DNA from: Cladobotryum mycophilum
Lineage: Eukaryota > Ascomycota > Sordariomycetes > Hypocreales > Hypocreaceae
NCBI GenBank assembly: GCA_036429605.1
Contig: CM071590.1
Location: forward strand, 2,480,001 to 2,544,000
DNA length: 64,000 nucleotides
Direction of reading: 5' to 3'
Under the pieces are notes generated by a model. That model worked only from the letters and a program-made list of their open reading frames with translations. It was not told the DNA's origin and did not search any database. Of the stretch, positions 23,706 to 34,535 are shown one piece after another. Position 1 is the stretch's first letter. Every line of letters starts with the position of its first letter. The position numbers and the translations under genes were made by a program.

Positions 23706-24761
23706 CTATGGGTCCTGCGCCGCGCAGTAGGTATCACCGCCTAGAATAGGCAACTCCTCAATTAGAACAGGGAGAACCTTCCTCTCACCGCCAAAGAGTG
23801 TCTCTGCCGTACGAACGGCCTCGGCATCACGTAGCGGGTCGCCAAATTGAGGCACAATGATACCTCCGTCGAATAGCAAGTAATTGACGTAGCTCCGCAC
23901 GGCGCGGCTCTTCCCGTGGTCAGGCGTGGTGGGAGGGAGTACATCCTCGCTGGGTTCCTCGACCTCGTGGACCTCGAGCTGACGACCCTTTGCGTCCGTT
24001 GCCCCGAGCAGTGCCCGACGGGCTTCCCGGTACGTCGCGGTCCAATCGGTCGGTGTGCGCTCGTTGGCCCTGCTTAGGAGCACCACGCCGGGCCGAACGA
24101 ACCGAACCAGGGCGTCGATTTGGCAGTCAGTCGAGTTGACTGGCTTCCCGCCAGGGATCCAGATGAACTTTTGGACACCAAGGGTACGCTTAAGCTCAGC
24201 CTCGATATCTTGGCGAGACTTGTTTGAGTTTCTGTTTTCATTGATGATGGAGCTCTCGGTTAAGATGAGAGTCCCTTCGCCGTCAGTCTCCAGTGCTCCA
24301 CCTTCAGTCACGATGGAAGATGGAATTCGTTGGACTTGAAGATCCTGCAGGTACGTCTTTGAAAGGGCGATGGACGTAGGCGTATGGTTCTTGTGACTGC
24401 CGTCGTTGGGGTTGGAATCGACACTAACAAGACTGCTTTCCCCTCCGGGCTCTCGGAGGACAAATGTAGGACCAAAGTCTTTCAGCCAGGTGTCCATGCT
24501 ATCGCCTTCAGTGTAGCGCAAGGCGATTGGGAAAATTGTATCAATACTGTTAAGGCGTGATGTAACATCTCCAGCGCGCTCCTTGCCCACAATCAAAGTG
24601 ACGGGCTGGAAGCTGGCCATGGCTTCAGCAACTGCTGACCTTTGTTGCATTGCTCTGGCCTGCTGTTTGGGCTTGATGAGCAATTTTACGCAAGGGCAGT
24701 CATCGATGTTATTCATGTGTAGGCATAGTTGAAAGCAGCGAAGAATAAAGCTAGCCCCCAT
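23706..24761 (-). CDS. Agmatine-deiminase-like (PAD_porph) protein lacking catalytic His
   Basis: Intronless 351-residue frame from ATG 24761. Porphyromonas-type peptidylarginine/agmatine deiminase features are present in order: AVAEAMASFQPVTLIV near residues 42-57, DTWLKDFGPTF (family W-x-(R/K)-D), TEGGALETDGEGTLILTES (family EGG), NSTDCQIDALVRF, GGIIVPQFGDP and a C-terminal GGDTYCAAQDP carrying the nucleophilic Cys. Members of this family normally hydrolyse agmatine to N-carbamoylputrescine with an Asp/Glu/His/Asp/Cys set. Here the His of the (G/C)HxD motif is Gln (CAA codon). The usual N-terminal segment with the EWxPHxxxxxxWP substrate-side motif is also absent; residues 1-40 look unrelated. 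I expect an inactive or altered enzyme. An undetected upstream exon could supply the missing N-terminus. Confidence 0.82.
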   Translation of the reverse strand: MGASFILRCFQLCLHMNNIDDCPCVKLLIKPKQQARAMQQRSAVAEAMASFQPVTLIVGKERAGDVTSRLNSIDTIFPIALRYTEGDSMDTWLKDFGPTFVLREPGGESSLVSVDSNPNDGSHKNHTPTSIALSKTYLQDLQVQRIPSSIVTEGGALETDGEGTLILTESSIINENRNSNKSRQDIEAELKRTLGVQKFIWIPGGKPVNSTDCQIDALVRFVRPGVVLLSRANERTPTDWTATYREARRALLGATDAKGRQLEVHEVEEPSEDVLPPTTPDHGKSRAVRSYVNYLLFDGGIIVPQFGDPLRDAEAVRTAETLFGGERKVLPVLIEELPILGGDTYCAAQDP

Positions 24762-26304
24762 GGTTCCAAGGGGGGGGGTTAATGTGAGATGCGGAAGAAA
24801 GAAGAAAGAAGAAGAAAAAAAGTGTGGAGTTTGGGAGATGGAAAAGGACTCGAGAAGAAAGATGAGGACTGAAGTTGATATTCTTCTTCTTGTTTTGCAC
24901 GGAGGATGGGGGGATTTATATACAAGTCAACCCCCCCCCCCAACAACACTTGTCTCTGATTATGTCTATAGTATTGGTATTACTCATATGGCTGCTGCTC
25001 TATTACGTCGGGCCATGGAATGGCGTCGAATAAATGCGTCGAGAACTGAGACTTGACTTACAATTCTGCATGAGTAAGGGGATAGGCACATTGTTGTCAC
25101 AGCGGCACACGGCATAACCTCAGCTGATGTACAATCTTGCCCCTGTATGTTTCATTAGCATATACATACCTGCCAAGAGCTATATGAGACAGGTGACGAG
25201 TTATGAAAACATTCAGGGTCAAGACCAGTCTTGTATGTGGTATAAGATCAATTGGATGTTCCTCTGGGGGTAGTATGATGTTAGTAGCGAGCAGGTTGCT
25301 TGACTAGATGGATAATATGCGTGGATCGAAGCATCAATCAACTAGCACTAGGATCGCCCCGCACCGCTCCTGCAGCTTTAGTATGAGCGGGGTCAATCAT
25401 CAGGTGTGTAAAGCACTGGATAAGTTATGTATAGATGCATAGAGTATTGATTGCTATATTCGGGCTGTAATTACAGTGCCTTTCATCGCCACAAGGCAAT
25501 CTAATGCCCTATCATAGCAACTACAGTTGCAACTATGTCTCCACGGGCATATTCATCTAATAATGAAATAAACCATATTATTATCTATCTTGGTGTAATT
25601 TTATATAAATTTAACCAAAGTTATTATGCAACCATGACAAATATAAAATTACTCAACACACTTACATGTATGTATATATTATATCTACTAACCTATAAAC
25701 TCTCTGACCTTGGATTTAAGCTATTATTCATCACTTCGTCTCCTACAACTACAAGCTTCCTTTACTTTCTAGGTAATTGTTCTTACCAACAAGAAGAAGA
25801 GGGCAAAAACAACAGGGATACTATTATAGCACAAGATGGGGATCAAGTGTTTGAGTTTGCACTGGCTGATTATTACAACTAGAACTCAGGCAACAGTAGG
25901 CAACTGATTGGAAGATATCACGACCTAATAAGTTTTACGATTGCAAGGTGCTGTCAATATGTACTTGTAGCTGTCAAGTCAAAGCCCCGCTGTAACTGGG
26001 GCTTCCCAGGCTGTTGCACTAAGCCAAAAGGCGTAAAGCTCAGTAGAAGGATAGCCCGAAAAGCAATAACTCTTTTTTATACTATTGAGGCATGAGTGCT
26101 CAGTACTTGAGTACTAGGTACCTAGTACTTGGCGGGGGCTAGATGGTGACGGCTCAAATTTGTGATACCTGAACTCACTCACTGATTAAAAAAAAGAAAA
26201 AGAAATGAAAAAAAGAAGAAGAAAATAAATAAACCAGCTTCATCAATGAATGAATCATCTCCAAAACTGAATTCGACAAAAGAGACGTGACATTCATCGG
26301 ATTA
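24762..26304. other. Divergent intergenic region, partly AT-rich
   Basis: Between the deiminase-like gene (-) and the QRI7 gene (+). It contains a G9 run (about 24770-24778), a C11 run (about 24931-24941), a strongly AT-rich stretch at 25540-25760 and a perfect 20-bp palindrome at 26110-26129. An open stretch of about 115 codons at 25535 lies in the AT-rich part and looks like chance. No gene is supported. Confidence 0.55.
26110..26129. repeat. Perfect 20-bp palindrome
   Basis: AGTACTAGGTACCTAGTACT equals its own reverse complement, with no spacer. It lies 175 bp upstream of the QRI7 start codon, so it could be a dimeric protein-binding site or a relic of a small inverted repeat; nothing else identifies it. 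Confidence 0.85.
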
Positions 26305-27788
26305 ATGCTACATTTACAATGCCGTCTCCTACGTCCACAGCCAGGACGGCACCGTAACCCCATCCTCACTATCACCACCTCCATCCGTTCAAACTCTTCA
26401 CATCACCATCACCATCATCATCACCCTCTCACACGCCGCTTCCTCGTCACCCTCGCCATCGAGACCTCATGCGACGACACCGCCGTGGCCGTGCTCCAGC
26501 GCTCCCGGCATGACGGAACCACGAACCTGCTCTTCAACCGGCGCATATCGTCCGATAACCGCGCCTTCAAGGGCATAAACCCCGTGGTGGCGGTCGCGAG
26601 CCACAATGCCTCGCTCGCGCCGCTGGTGAGGGAGGCGTTGCGATGCATTCCCGGGCGGGATCAAAAGCCAGACTTTGTGTGTGCTACGAGGGGGCCGGGC
26701 ATCATGTCGAATCTGGCGGTGGGACTGAACATGGCAAAGGGCTTGGCCGTTGCTTGGGGGGTGCCGCTGGTGGGGGTTCATCATATGCAGGCTCATGCCC
26801 TGACGCCTAGGCTTGTTCGTGCTCTGGAGCGCAAACCGCCGGCCTATGACGGTGATGATGATGATTCGAATAGCGGCCTCGCGATACTATCAGACGGTGC
26901 AGGAGAAGCAGGTCCTGCGTTCCCTTTTCTCTCCCTCCTCGTCTCGGGGGGACATACGCAACTGGTCCACTCCTCCAGCCTGACGGACCACCGCATCATA
27001 GCCTCTACGCTGGACATTGCCATAGGAAACCTCCTCGACCAGACCGCCCGCACCATCCTCCCCGAATCAGTCCTCCAATCCAGCCCAGACGTCATGTACG
27101 GCCGCATGCTCGAAGCCTTTGCCTTTCCTCCCCTAGCAGCGGCAGCAACGCAGATTCTCCTTCCACCTCCACCTCCACCATCGAAGCAGCAGCAGCAGCA
27201 GCAGCAGAGGCAGAGTACACATCATTCTTCCAGCCCGCTCCCTCCCGCCACGCAGAAATCCAGGGCGTAGACACGGGGTTCAACTGGTCCATCCCCCTAC
27301 CCTTCAAAAACACCCGCAGGCCAGCCTACTCCTTCGCCAGCATCCACATGCACGTCCACCGTATCCTCGAAGCCAACCCGGCCATGCCAGGCCCGGAGCG
27401 CCAGGCCCTAGCCCGACATACCCTCCGCGCCGCCTTCCAGCACCTCGTCAGCCGCCTGGTCCTCTCCCTCGAGGACACGCCCTCCCTGCGCGACGCGAAA
27501 ACCCTCGTCGTGGCGGGCGGCGTGGCGAGCAACCGCTTCCTGATGCACGTCCTACGCACCACCCTCGCCGCCCGGGGCTTCGGCGACGTGGAGATTGTGG
27601 CCCCGCCGGCGGAGCTGTGTACCGATAACGCCGCCATGATTGCCTGGGCGGGCATGGAGATGTACGAGGCCGGGTGGTGCTCTGACTTGTCCGTGCTGCC
27701 GGTTGCGAAGTGGCCGATGGATCCGCAGGTAGGGGATGGGATTATGGGTGTGGGTGGGTGGGTGAGGAGGAATGGCGATGAGGGGTGA
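26305..27788 (+). CDS. QRI7: Mitochondrial tRNA N6-threonylcarbamoyladenosine transferase (Qri7/Kae1 family), 1-nt frameshift
   Basis: The ATG at 26305 opens an Arg/Ser-rich presequence with a run of eight His, then the TsaD/Kae1 fold: LAIETSCDDTAVAVL, the metal-binding HxxxH (HHMQAHAL), LLVSGGHTQLV, GGVASNRFL and CTDNAAMIAW. The family transfers threonylcarbamoyl to A37 of ANN-decoding tRNAs; the presequence and overall length (about 494 residues) indicate the mitochondrial Qri7 form. The frame changes after LEAFAFPP: adding one C to the C4 run at 27130-27133 makes the remainder continuous (SSGSNADSPSTSTSTIE, then a GCA repeat coding seven Ala, then the C-terminal domain) and brings the length to a whole number of codons. 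A 41-nt intron ending CCCCTAG is the only other reading and would remove conserved sequence. Confidence 0.88.
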
Positions 27789-28065
27789 GAAGAACATAAT
27801 GAAGAGAGGGGTGAAGACTTTGGAGGAATCGATAAAACTACTACTTCTACTGGAGATGTATATGAAGAAAACTCAAATCTTGTATAGTATTGCATCATGT
27901 ACAATAGCATCATCACGATAAGACGTCACAAACGAATAAATCATGATCAACTTCTGTTACGCAAAAAAAGAATCATCTCTTTTCTTCTTTCTTCATCAAA
28001 TGGTACAAGAGCTAAATGTATCCCCATCCATCTCGTACTCATTGACCCCCTCCATTCCCTGTCCC

Positions 28066-28998
28066 CTAGTCTAGCGCACTGGTGACGTTGGAGAACTCGC
28101 CCTTCTCCAGCTTAGTCTTCCAGAAGATGGGGTTCGTGTCGCTGAAGCCATGCTTCACCCAGCCCTCCTCCTTGACGTGGTACAAGTTGATGAAACCACC
28201 AGAGTAGGCGTCACGGTGCGTTGCGGCAAGGATACTCCTCCTCGCCAGCTCCAGCGCATCCTCAGCGGTCAAATCGTACTTGTACTCGGCGTCCAGCACA
28301 CCGTAGGCAAACGTCTGACCGCTGCCCACGCAGAAGAGGTTGCCGGCCAACCTGGTGCCGTCGCTGTCGACGTAGTAGAGCGCGGGGCCCTCCTCCTTGG
28401 TGACGCCGGCGCACATGGTACCCATGCTCAGACCCTTGCCCTTGTAGCTGTAAATCAGGTTGGCGAGGATCTTGCTGGCGGCGGCCACGCTGATGCGGCG
28501 CTTGTGACGGAGCTCGTGCAGCCTGCACTGCATGCCGAGCCAGGCGAGCCAGTACTGGCAGTCGGCCGCACCACCGGCCATGGTGCCGAGCAGGACGCTG
28601 TTGATCTCAATGACCTTCTTGACGGTCTGGGAGGCGATCCAGTTACCCGCGGTCGCTCGAGAATCGGTAGCCACGATGATGCCGCCCTGGAAGCGGAAAG
28701 CGAGTGTTGTCGTTCCGTGAGCGATCTTGATGGGGCAGTTGGGGTTGGAGCGGTCATCAGTAGCAGCACGGAGCCAAGCGGAAGGCTAGACAAGACAAAA
28801 TGTCAGTTGATGATGCTTTTCTTCTTGAGAATTGGGATGAGCCTCTCATTGTAGACATACCTGAGCGATGGGGGGCATGGCAAAGTTGATGGACAGGTGG
28901 GAAGTGGGATCCATAAACTCCTGGTTCAAATCGTCATGTTCGAGAGGCTCATTCTGCTCGTATGCCGGTCGGCTGTATTTCGCTACGAGAGAATCCAT
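28066..28998 (-). CDS. PRE2: 20S proteasome subunit beta5 (chymotrypsin-like), Pre2
   Basis: Two exons, 28998-28861 and 28785-28066, with a 75-nt intron (GTATGT...TCTAG) joining in phase 0; 285 residues. The propeptide (about residues 1-69) ends at AHG, followed by the catalytic Thr1 of TTTLAFRFQGGIIVATDSRA. The core beta-subunit fold follows: SVLLGTMAGGAADC, Lys33-type position in RATAG..., MGTMCAG and the GSGQTFAYGVLD segment. Autocatalytic cleavage before Thr exposes the active site responsible for cleavage after hydrophobic residues. It is convergent with QRI7, 277 bp apart. All expected motifs are present and nothing looks damaged. Confidence 0.96.
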
Positions 28999-29872
28999 CT
29001 TGGTGTTTTCTTTTATGTCTTGGCTAGATGGCAATCGGCTCGGTATCAAATTGCTGGAAGAGGGGGGACAATGAGGTAGTATCAATGTCCGCAATGGCAA
29101 TAGACGAGGCTCCTAGATTATGGAAACTGCGTAATCGAGGTCGAGATGTGGTGGATGAATGGGTTGTGATGGACGGTTGTGGTTGCAGACGGCCCCTCTG
29201 AGGTTGAAGAGCGATAGCAGGGCTGCGTAGACGAGGAGCCGTTGTCGTTTAGCAGAGTCAGGCAGCTTCCGTCTCGCGCGTCACTGCTCGGTACGTATCT
29301 ATGATAGCTTGGATGCTTACATAATGTGGCCTCTGACTTGGAGGGGCAGTGTCACCTGACCTAAAACAACATAGAAGTGCTACAAGTGCTACCTATACCT
29401 GCTTCTGTAATTGTCATGAAGCCTTTGGATATCTTATTCAAGTACGAAGCTATTCAGAAAAATAAATAAACCAACATCATCTCAATAGTAATAAATTAAC
29501 GAGGGTATTTTATATTTCAATCTTCTCCAGCATAAAGGGAAAAAATCAAATTATTTTTACCCGGTTCCGATTTTCCTCCCAACGCCATGGTTCAAGCAAT
29601 CGACGCAAACCATCAGCATCACCGAAACTATCCAATTTCGATGAGAAGCTCGCTTCAAATTCCTCTTAGAACTCGTTTTGATTGTAGCTCCTGTCTTGCG
29701 AAAGACCCAATGAACCGCGAATGCTTCTTTCTTCCATCCTTTCAAACCAAATACTAAAATATGACCTTGATCAAAACAACAAAGAAACACTATTAAAGCA
29801 AAACATAAATAATGACTGTCCGCAGACACAAGCCCAATGCTCATTTGAGCTTGCTTACACAACATTTTTAAC
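28999..29872. other. Intergenic region, no gene recognised
   Basis: Contains the PRE2 promoter and 5' leader and the 3' end of the tricalbin gene, both on the minus strand. AT-rich around 29450-29560. No coding or RNA feature is recognised. Confidence 0.55.
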
Positions 29873-32800
29873 TCAAGGGTTGGGGGTCGTTTCCCGGCTG
29901 TTTCGTCCCTCCCGCTTGTTCAAGAAGCTGCGACGGTGAGACTTGGGACTATCGGGATAATTCTGCTCTGCTGGCTGAAAGCTGCTCCTAATGATCACAG
30001 TACCGGAACCAATGCCAAGTTCCTTGGAAGCGGCCGTTCCTGACTCGTCGACAACGTAGAGATGTTCACCGAGTCCATCGTCGCTACCAAACAGGTGTTC
30101 ACCTCGGGCTTCGACCTTGAACTGAGCGTCTGCCGCGCACAGGAACTTGAACGTCTCATCATAGTTCCACTGTCCACTAGACGACTTGAAGTGCCTTGTC
30201 TTGCCCACAACCTTCTCCTTGGGAGCGATCTGTGTGATGATAATGTAGAGATCTGTAGACGAAGGGTATCCAGATGCCCCAACAACTGTAAAGGTTGCCG
30301 TGCCTGCTGGCGCTCCTCCTGGGAAAAATCCACTGTGAGCCGATGATCCGCCAAAGCTTCTAGTCCGGGTATGGTGTGGTGTCACCGTTGACAGATTGGA
30401 TGATTCGCCGGGCATTGACAATGCACCGCCATCGGTGGCGCCTGAAGCACGTCGGCTGCCAGTACCAGTAGGAACCTCATTGCCGTTCGTCACGACGACC
30501 GGTATCTCGAGCAAGTCTGTCATTGAAGCGTTGGAATCTTCGCGATCCTTCTTTCCAAGAATACCACGCTTCAGGAATGAAGCACCCTTGCCGACACCGT
30601 GACCTACTGCGCCAGCAACAGCGGCACCTCCTTTAAGTGGCACTCCAGCAACGCCAGTAACGATTCTTCCTGGGCCACTAAATGTGCCCTGGAAGGTCGA
30701 TGTTCCCTGTCGGGCACGCGTAATGTAGTCTGGACGGAAAACCATGCGCAGGCGAATGCTTCCTGATTTTCCATCGAGAATGTAATTGGACTCGGCCGCC
30801 TTGAATGGGTCAAGAGCCTCCAGATTGATCTCAGCGGCGCCAAGGAAGTCGGGCTTATCAGCAAAGTCATAATCGTAAACGTTGCAAATAAACTTTGCTG
30901 CCGTCCTGGATGGCACCGTAACCTCAAAGAACTCGTTCCATACTGGCGAGAGCGTCTTCTTCTGGACCTTGGTCTTGAACACCTCAGCACCGTTGAGTTC
31001 AAACTTGCAGTAAGGATCGCTCTTTCCGTTCCTGTCTGCAGCTGGCAGGTCTACGCCACTCAAGACGTCGACACGCAGGTTGCCCATGTTGTTGATACTC
31101 TCACTAGGGTCGAGATCCATCTTGATGGGAATATATTTCAAGCTAACCTTGACCCAGCTTACCTTACCATCATCACTCTTCAGCTTCAGTGTTGTCGGGT
31201 TGTTCTGAAATCAAAGTCAGTAAGGAATCTCATATGCCGCAAACTTCTTGTTACATCTACTCACCAGGCATTGCTTCAGGGTCTCCAATGTGTTGCCAGC
31301 CAGGTATGACAAGGTATCATCAGCATCATCGCCCTTCTTGCGAGTCTTGAGGGTAAGACGGGAGAAGTCAAGTTCACGAATGACACAGTCGCCGATCTCA
31401 TCAAATTTGTGGGACTTGGTTCGCGCGGTAGAAGAAATGTAGGAAGGGAAGGCCATATCGTCGACGAAAATTTCGAGATGAGCGTTATTCTCTGGGAGTT
31501 CCGATTCCAAGAGTCTAAAGATGAGCAGACCACTCTCATACCTGAGGAGCTCTTCAGGGCTGAGACGGATTTTGGCAGGCTCCTTCTTCCCCTCAATGGA
31601 CGGCCGCACAGAGCCTGATGCAGATGATGTTGGCCGTTCGACATCTTCCTTATCAAGAGTAGCTTTGAATTTACCCGCTTGTCCATTGCGCTCAATAGAG
31701 GCCCTAGGCACATCGGCGGAGGCTCGAGGCTTGTCGATGGAGGCTCGGCCGTTCTCGGTGGTCTCCTCGCCCGATTCTTTCTCCTCTTCTTCCTCTTCAG
31801 GGTCGGCAATGTTGAGGCAGGGATAAAAGGCAACGGTATAGGCGAGTGAACCCTTGGTTATGCCCTTGCCATGCAGTCGCAGGCCTTCCTCTCGAACCTG
31901 CTTCCTGTCGTGAACCAAGTACTCGCCATTTTCGTCCTGTTGGATATATTCGGCGGCAGAAAGCTCAACCAGTCCAAGACTTCGGTCTTTGCCAACCTTC
32001 TCCTCGTCCATAACTTCAAGAGAAAGCCTGTCGCGGGCCGAGTGCACAGGAACGTAAAGAACCTCATCCCACACAGGGTTCAAGTCATTCTTGCAGGTGA
32101 CAGTTCGTGCCTTGTCAATACCGGAGAGCAATACACGTACGTATGGGTCAGATTTGCCAATGGTTTCAAAGTTACGCAGATCAGTCGCTTTCTTGAAGTG
32201 CAATCGCATCACGCCGATGGGTGTGACGTAGCCTCCAGTGCCAGCAACGCCAGTAATGGTCACGGGCTTCCACTGGGCCATCATCTTGACACGACCAGTC
32301 TGGGCGCCTGCCAGGTGATACCATTCCTTGCCTTGCTCCATACATTCCAACAAATCATCAAGCCTAATCTGGTACTTGCCAAGGACCAAGTCAGATTGGA
32401 GGTCTCGTTCGTCCTTGACGGTGACACCAAGCTTGGCTCTCTTGCGGTCTGTGATGAGAATTTCCTTGGACCCGTTGTCCCAGATAGGGTTGTTGGTTCG
32501 CTTGAGTTTCTTTGTCTGATGTACCTGTTTACCGTTGAGAAACATGGCCGCGTAGGGATTCAAAGATCCAACAAGACTCTTGGTGCCATCTAAATCTTTA
32601 GCTTGCTCCACAGTGAATCGGAGGATGCCCTGGTTTGAAACTGGGAGAGGCAATTCCTTGCCATCAGCATCCTTTTGGGCTTCGAGAACAGGGAAGAAGC
32701 GGAGATCGCATGAAATAACACCACGATTTTTACCATCGCCAAGGACTTCAATGCGCTCATTCTCGTAAACATGGAGATCTTCGATTCTCTCCAGAGGGAA

Positions 32801-34535
32801 AGAGGCGACACCCAGTTCTTTCGACTTGCGGAAGCCATTCTTGTCGAATACTTGAATATCCAGAGAGTCGTTGAAAGAAGTGACGATGATGTAATGAGTC
32901 TCATTCCATCTGGGATTGGGGTTGTCCTCAATAGTCTTGGTTCGGGCAAGCTCCTGGCGTCGGTTGAGGGTAAGAATTGCGTAGGGATCAACTGTACCAC
33001 CAAAGTTGTCGCTGTTCTTGAGATTATGAGCGCCGTGGAGAGTGACCACAAGCACACCGACGGCCTGGTCAACGGGAGAGCCAGCAAGCATCTTTGCGAC
33101 CTCAATAGGGAAAACATGAGGCGCATACATCATCGGAGCCAAATTACCATGAATCTGCTCAAGAATGAATTTCTCGAGACCTGGAATAAAGTTGATGTCG
33201 AAACCGAAATTTTCACCTCCAAGAGGCTTGCAAACATAGTCGATTGTAGGCTTTTCGAGGAAACACATCTCAACCTTCTCAACGTGCGGGAATGGAATCT
33301 GTAGTTTGATGTTGAGTCTCATGATGCCAGAGAAGGACATGTTCTCAACAATGACATCGAGACCTTTGCTGATCATGGCCTTGCCGATTCGGATTTCCAG
33401 TACTACTTTGGGATTGATCTTGTTCTTAACCTGTCGAGCCGTCATGTCCGTGGTGTCAGTTGGCGTGAAGCTGAACTTCCAGTCCATTCTGACGATATCG
33501 TCACCGGCATTGGGGTAAGTCTTGACATGCTCCATGCGCGGGGGCTTGTTGCCCAATGTGAAGGTCTTCAACTTCAGACTATCAAGGAATGCGGGGGTAG
33601 CTGAGCTGAGAACTTGATCAACAGAATTGATGATGGTTTGGGCGAGAACAGGCTGGTAGATGGGCCAGAATTTGAGCAAGAAAGAGTTGATCCATTCCAG
33701 CGATTCGTGATCAGTATCAAGCCTCTTCAAGGCCATCTCTCGAGTGATGTCGTCCCGGAAATTGCGTCGCACCCGTCGCAGAGATGTGCGATAGTATGTT
33801 CCGCAGATGGCCATGATCATTATAACCCAGGCAAGACCGCCACCAAGAACGGCAATGAGCCAGGAGGAGATGCAAGCGAAAATGATAACACCAGTGTTGT
33901 GGTACCAATCTACCCCTTTGTAAGACAACATGTTGGACAAGCGGTGCAGTGAAACTTACCTCCATATAAGTGGTCTGGAAGCTGGCCCTCGACCCACGTG
34001 CCATGGTCAAGTAGACTTTCGGCTTCAAGCGCGCTGTCTTCTGGCCATCCCAACCTGGGAGCCCAGCCCGTACGCGAGTATGGGATTTCCTTTGCTTCAG
34101 GATCGACACCATCAGCTAGAGGCTTTCCCTGTTGGTCCCTGGCAACATCTAGAACGCCTTCCTTGGTAGGCTCTGGCAAATCCTCGTCGGGGTCGGTGCC
34201 ATCGTCGACATCAGTAGCAATTGCCGTAGCCTTGGATTGCCTGTGGTGCTGAAGCTCGGGCGGGATAGCCTGCGATACGACGACCAGTTAGTAAGCTGCT
34301 GTTTAGGTATGGTGGGGTTGTTGCAGATTTGGGAGAGATATCATACAGCCGCAGCCTGAGCTCGCTTTTCCTCAATACTGGCATTGGGATCAAAGGTGAA
34401 AGCAGGAACGCCAGCATTTTTGGCCTGATCAACCATGACCCTTTGAGCATCGTCGGCCGTGACCTGGCTCTGGGGGTCCTGGGCAGCCTCAATGGCCCCC
34501 TGCTGCTTGAGCTCGCGCGCCTGGTGAGCCGACAT
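29873..34535 (-). CDS. Tricalbin-type ER-plasma membrane tether (SMP and multiple C2 domains)
   Basis: Four exons: 34535-34347, 34269-33960, 33909-31265 and 31204-29873, with introns of 77, 50 and 60 nt, giving 1491 residues. The N-terminal roughly 165 residues are polar; a hydrophobic hairpin follows at about 168-210 (GVIIFACISSWLIAVLGGG), then an SMP lipid-transfer domain at about 225-430. C2 modules are visible near 450-580, 590-700, 730-860 and 1065-1200, several with KSDPY-type calcium-site loops, and a C2-like stretch lies near 1330-1440. Yeast Tcb1-3 anchor cortical ER to the plasma membrane and move lipids at these contacts. A Glu/Lys-rich, probably disordered linker lies between the third and fourth C2 domains. 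The splice from exon 2 to exon 3 was set by the conserved join G-D-W-Y-H. Confidence 0.93.

Noticed and set aside
25535..25882. 115-codon open stretch as a gene
   Set aside because: It lies in strongly AT-rich DNA where long chance frames of this composition (Ile/Leu/Tyr/Asn-rich) are expected, with no domain or signal peptide.
26395..26425. His run as vector or tag contamination
   Set aside because: Codons are mixed CAC/CAT and the flanking sequence continues smoothly as a native gene.
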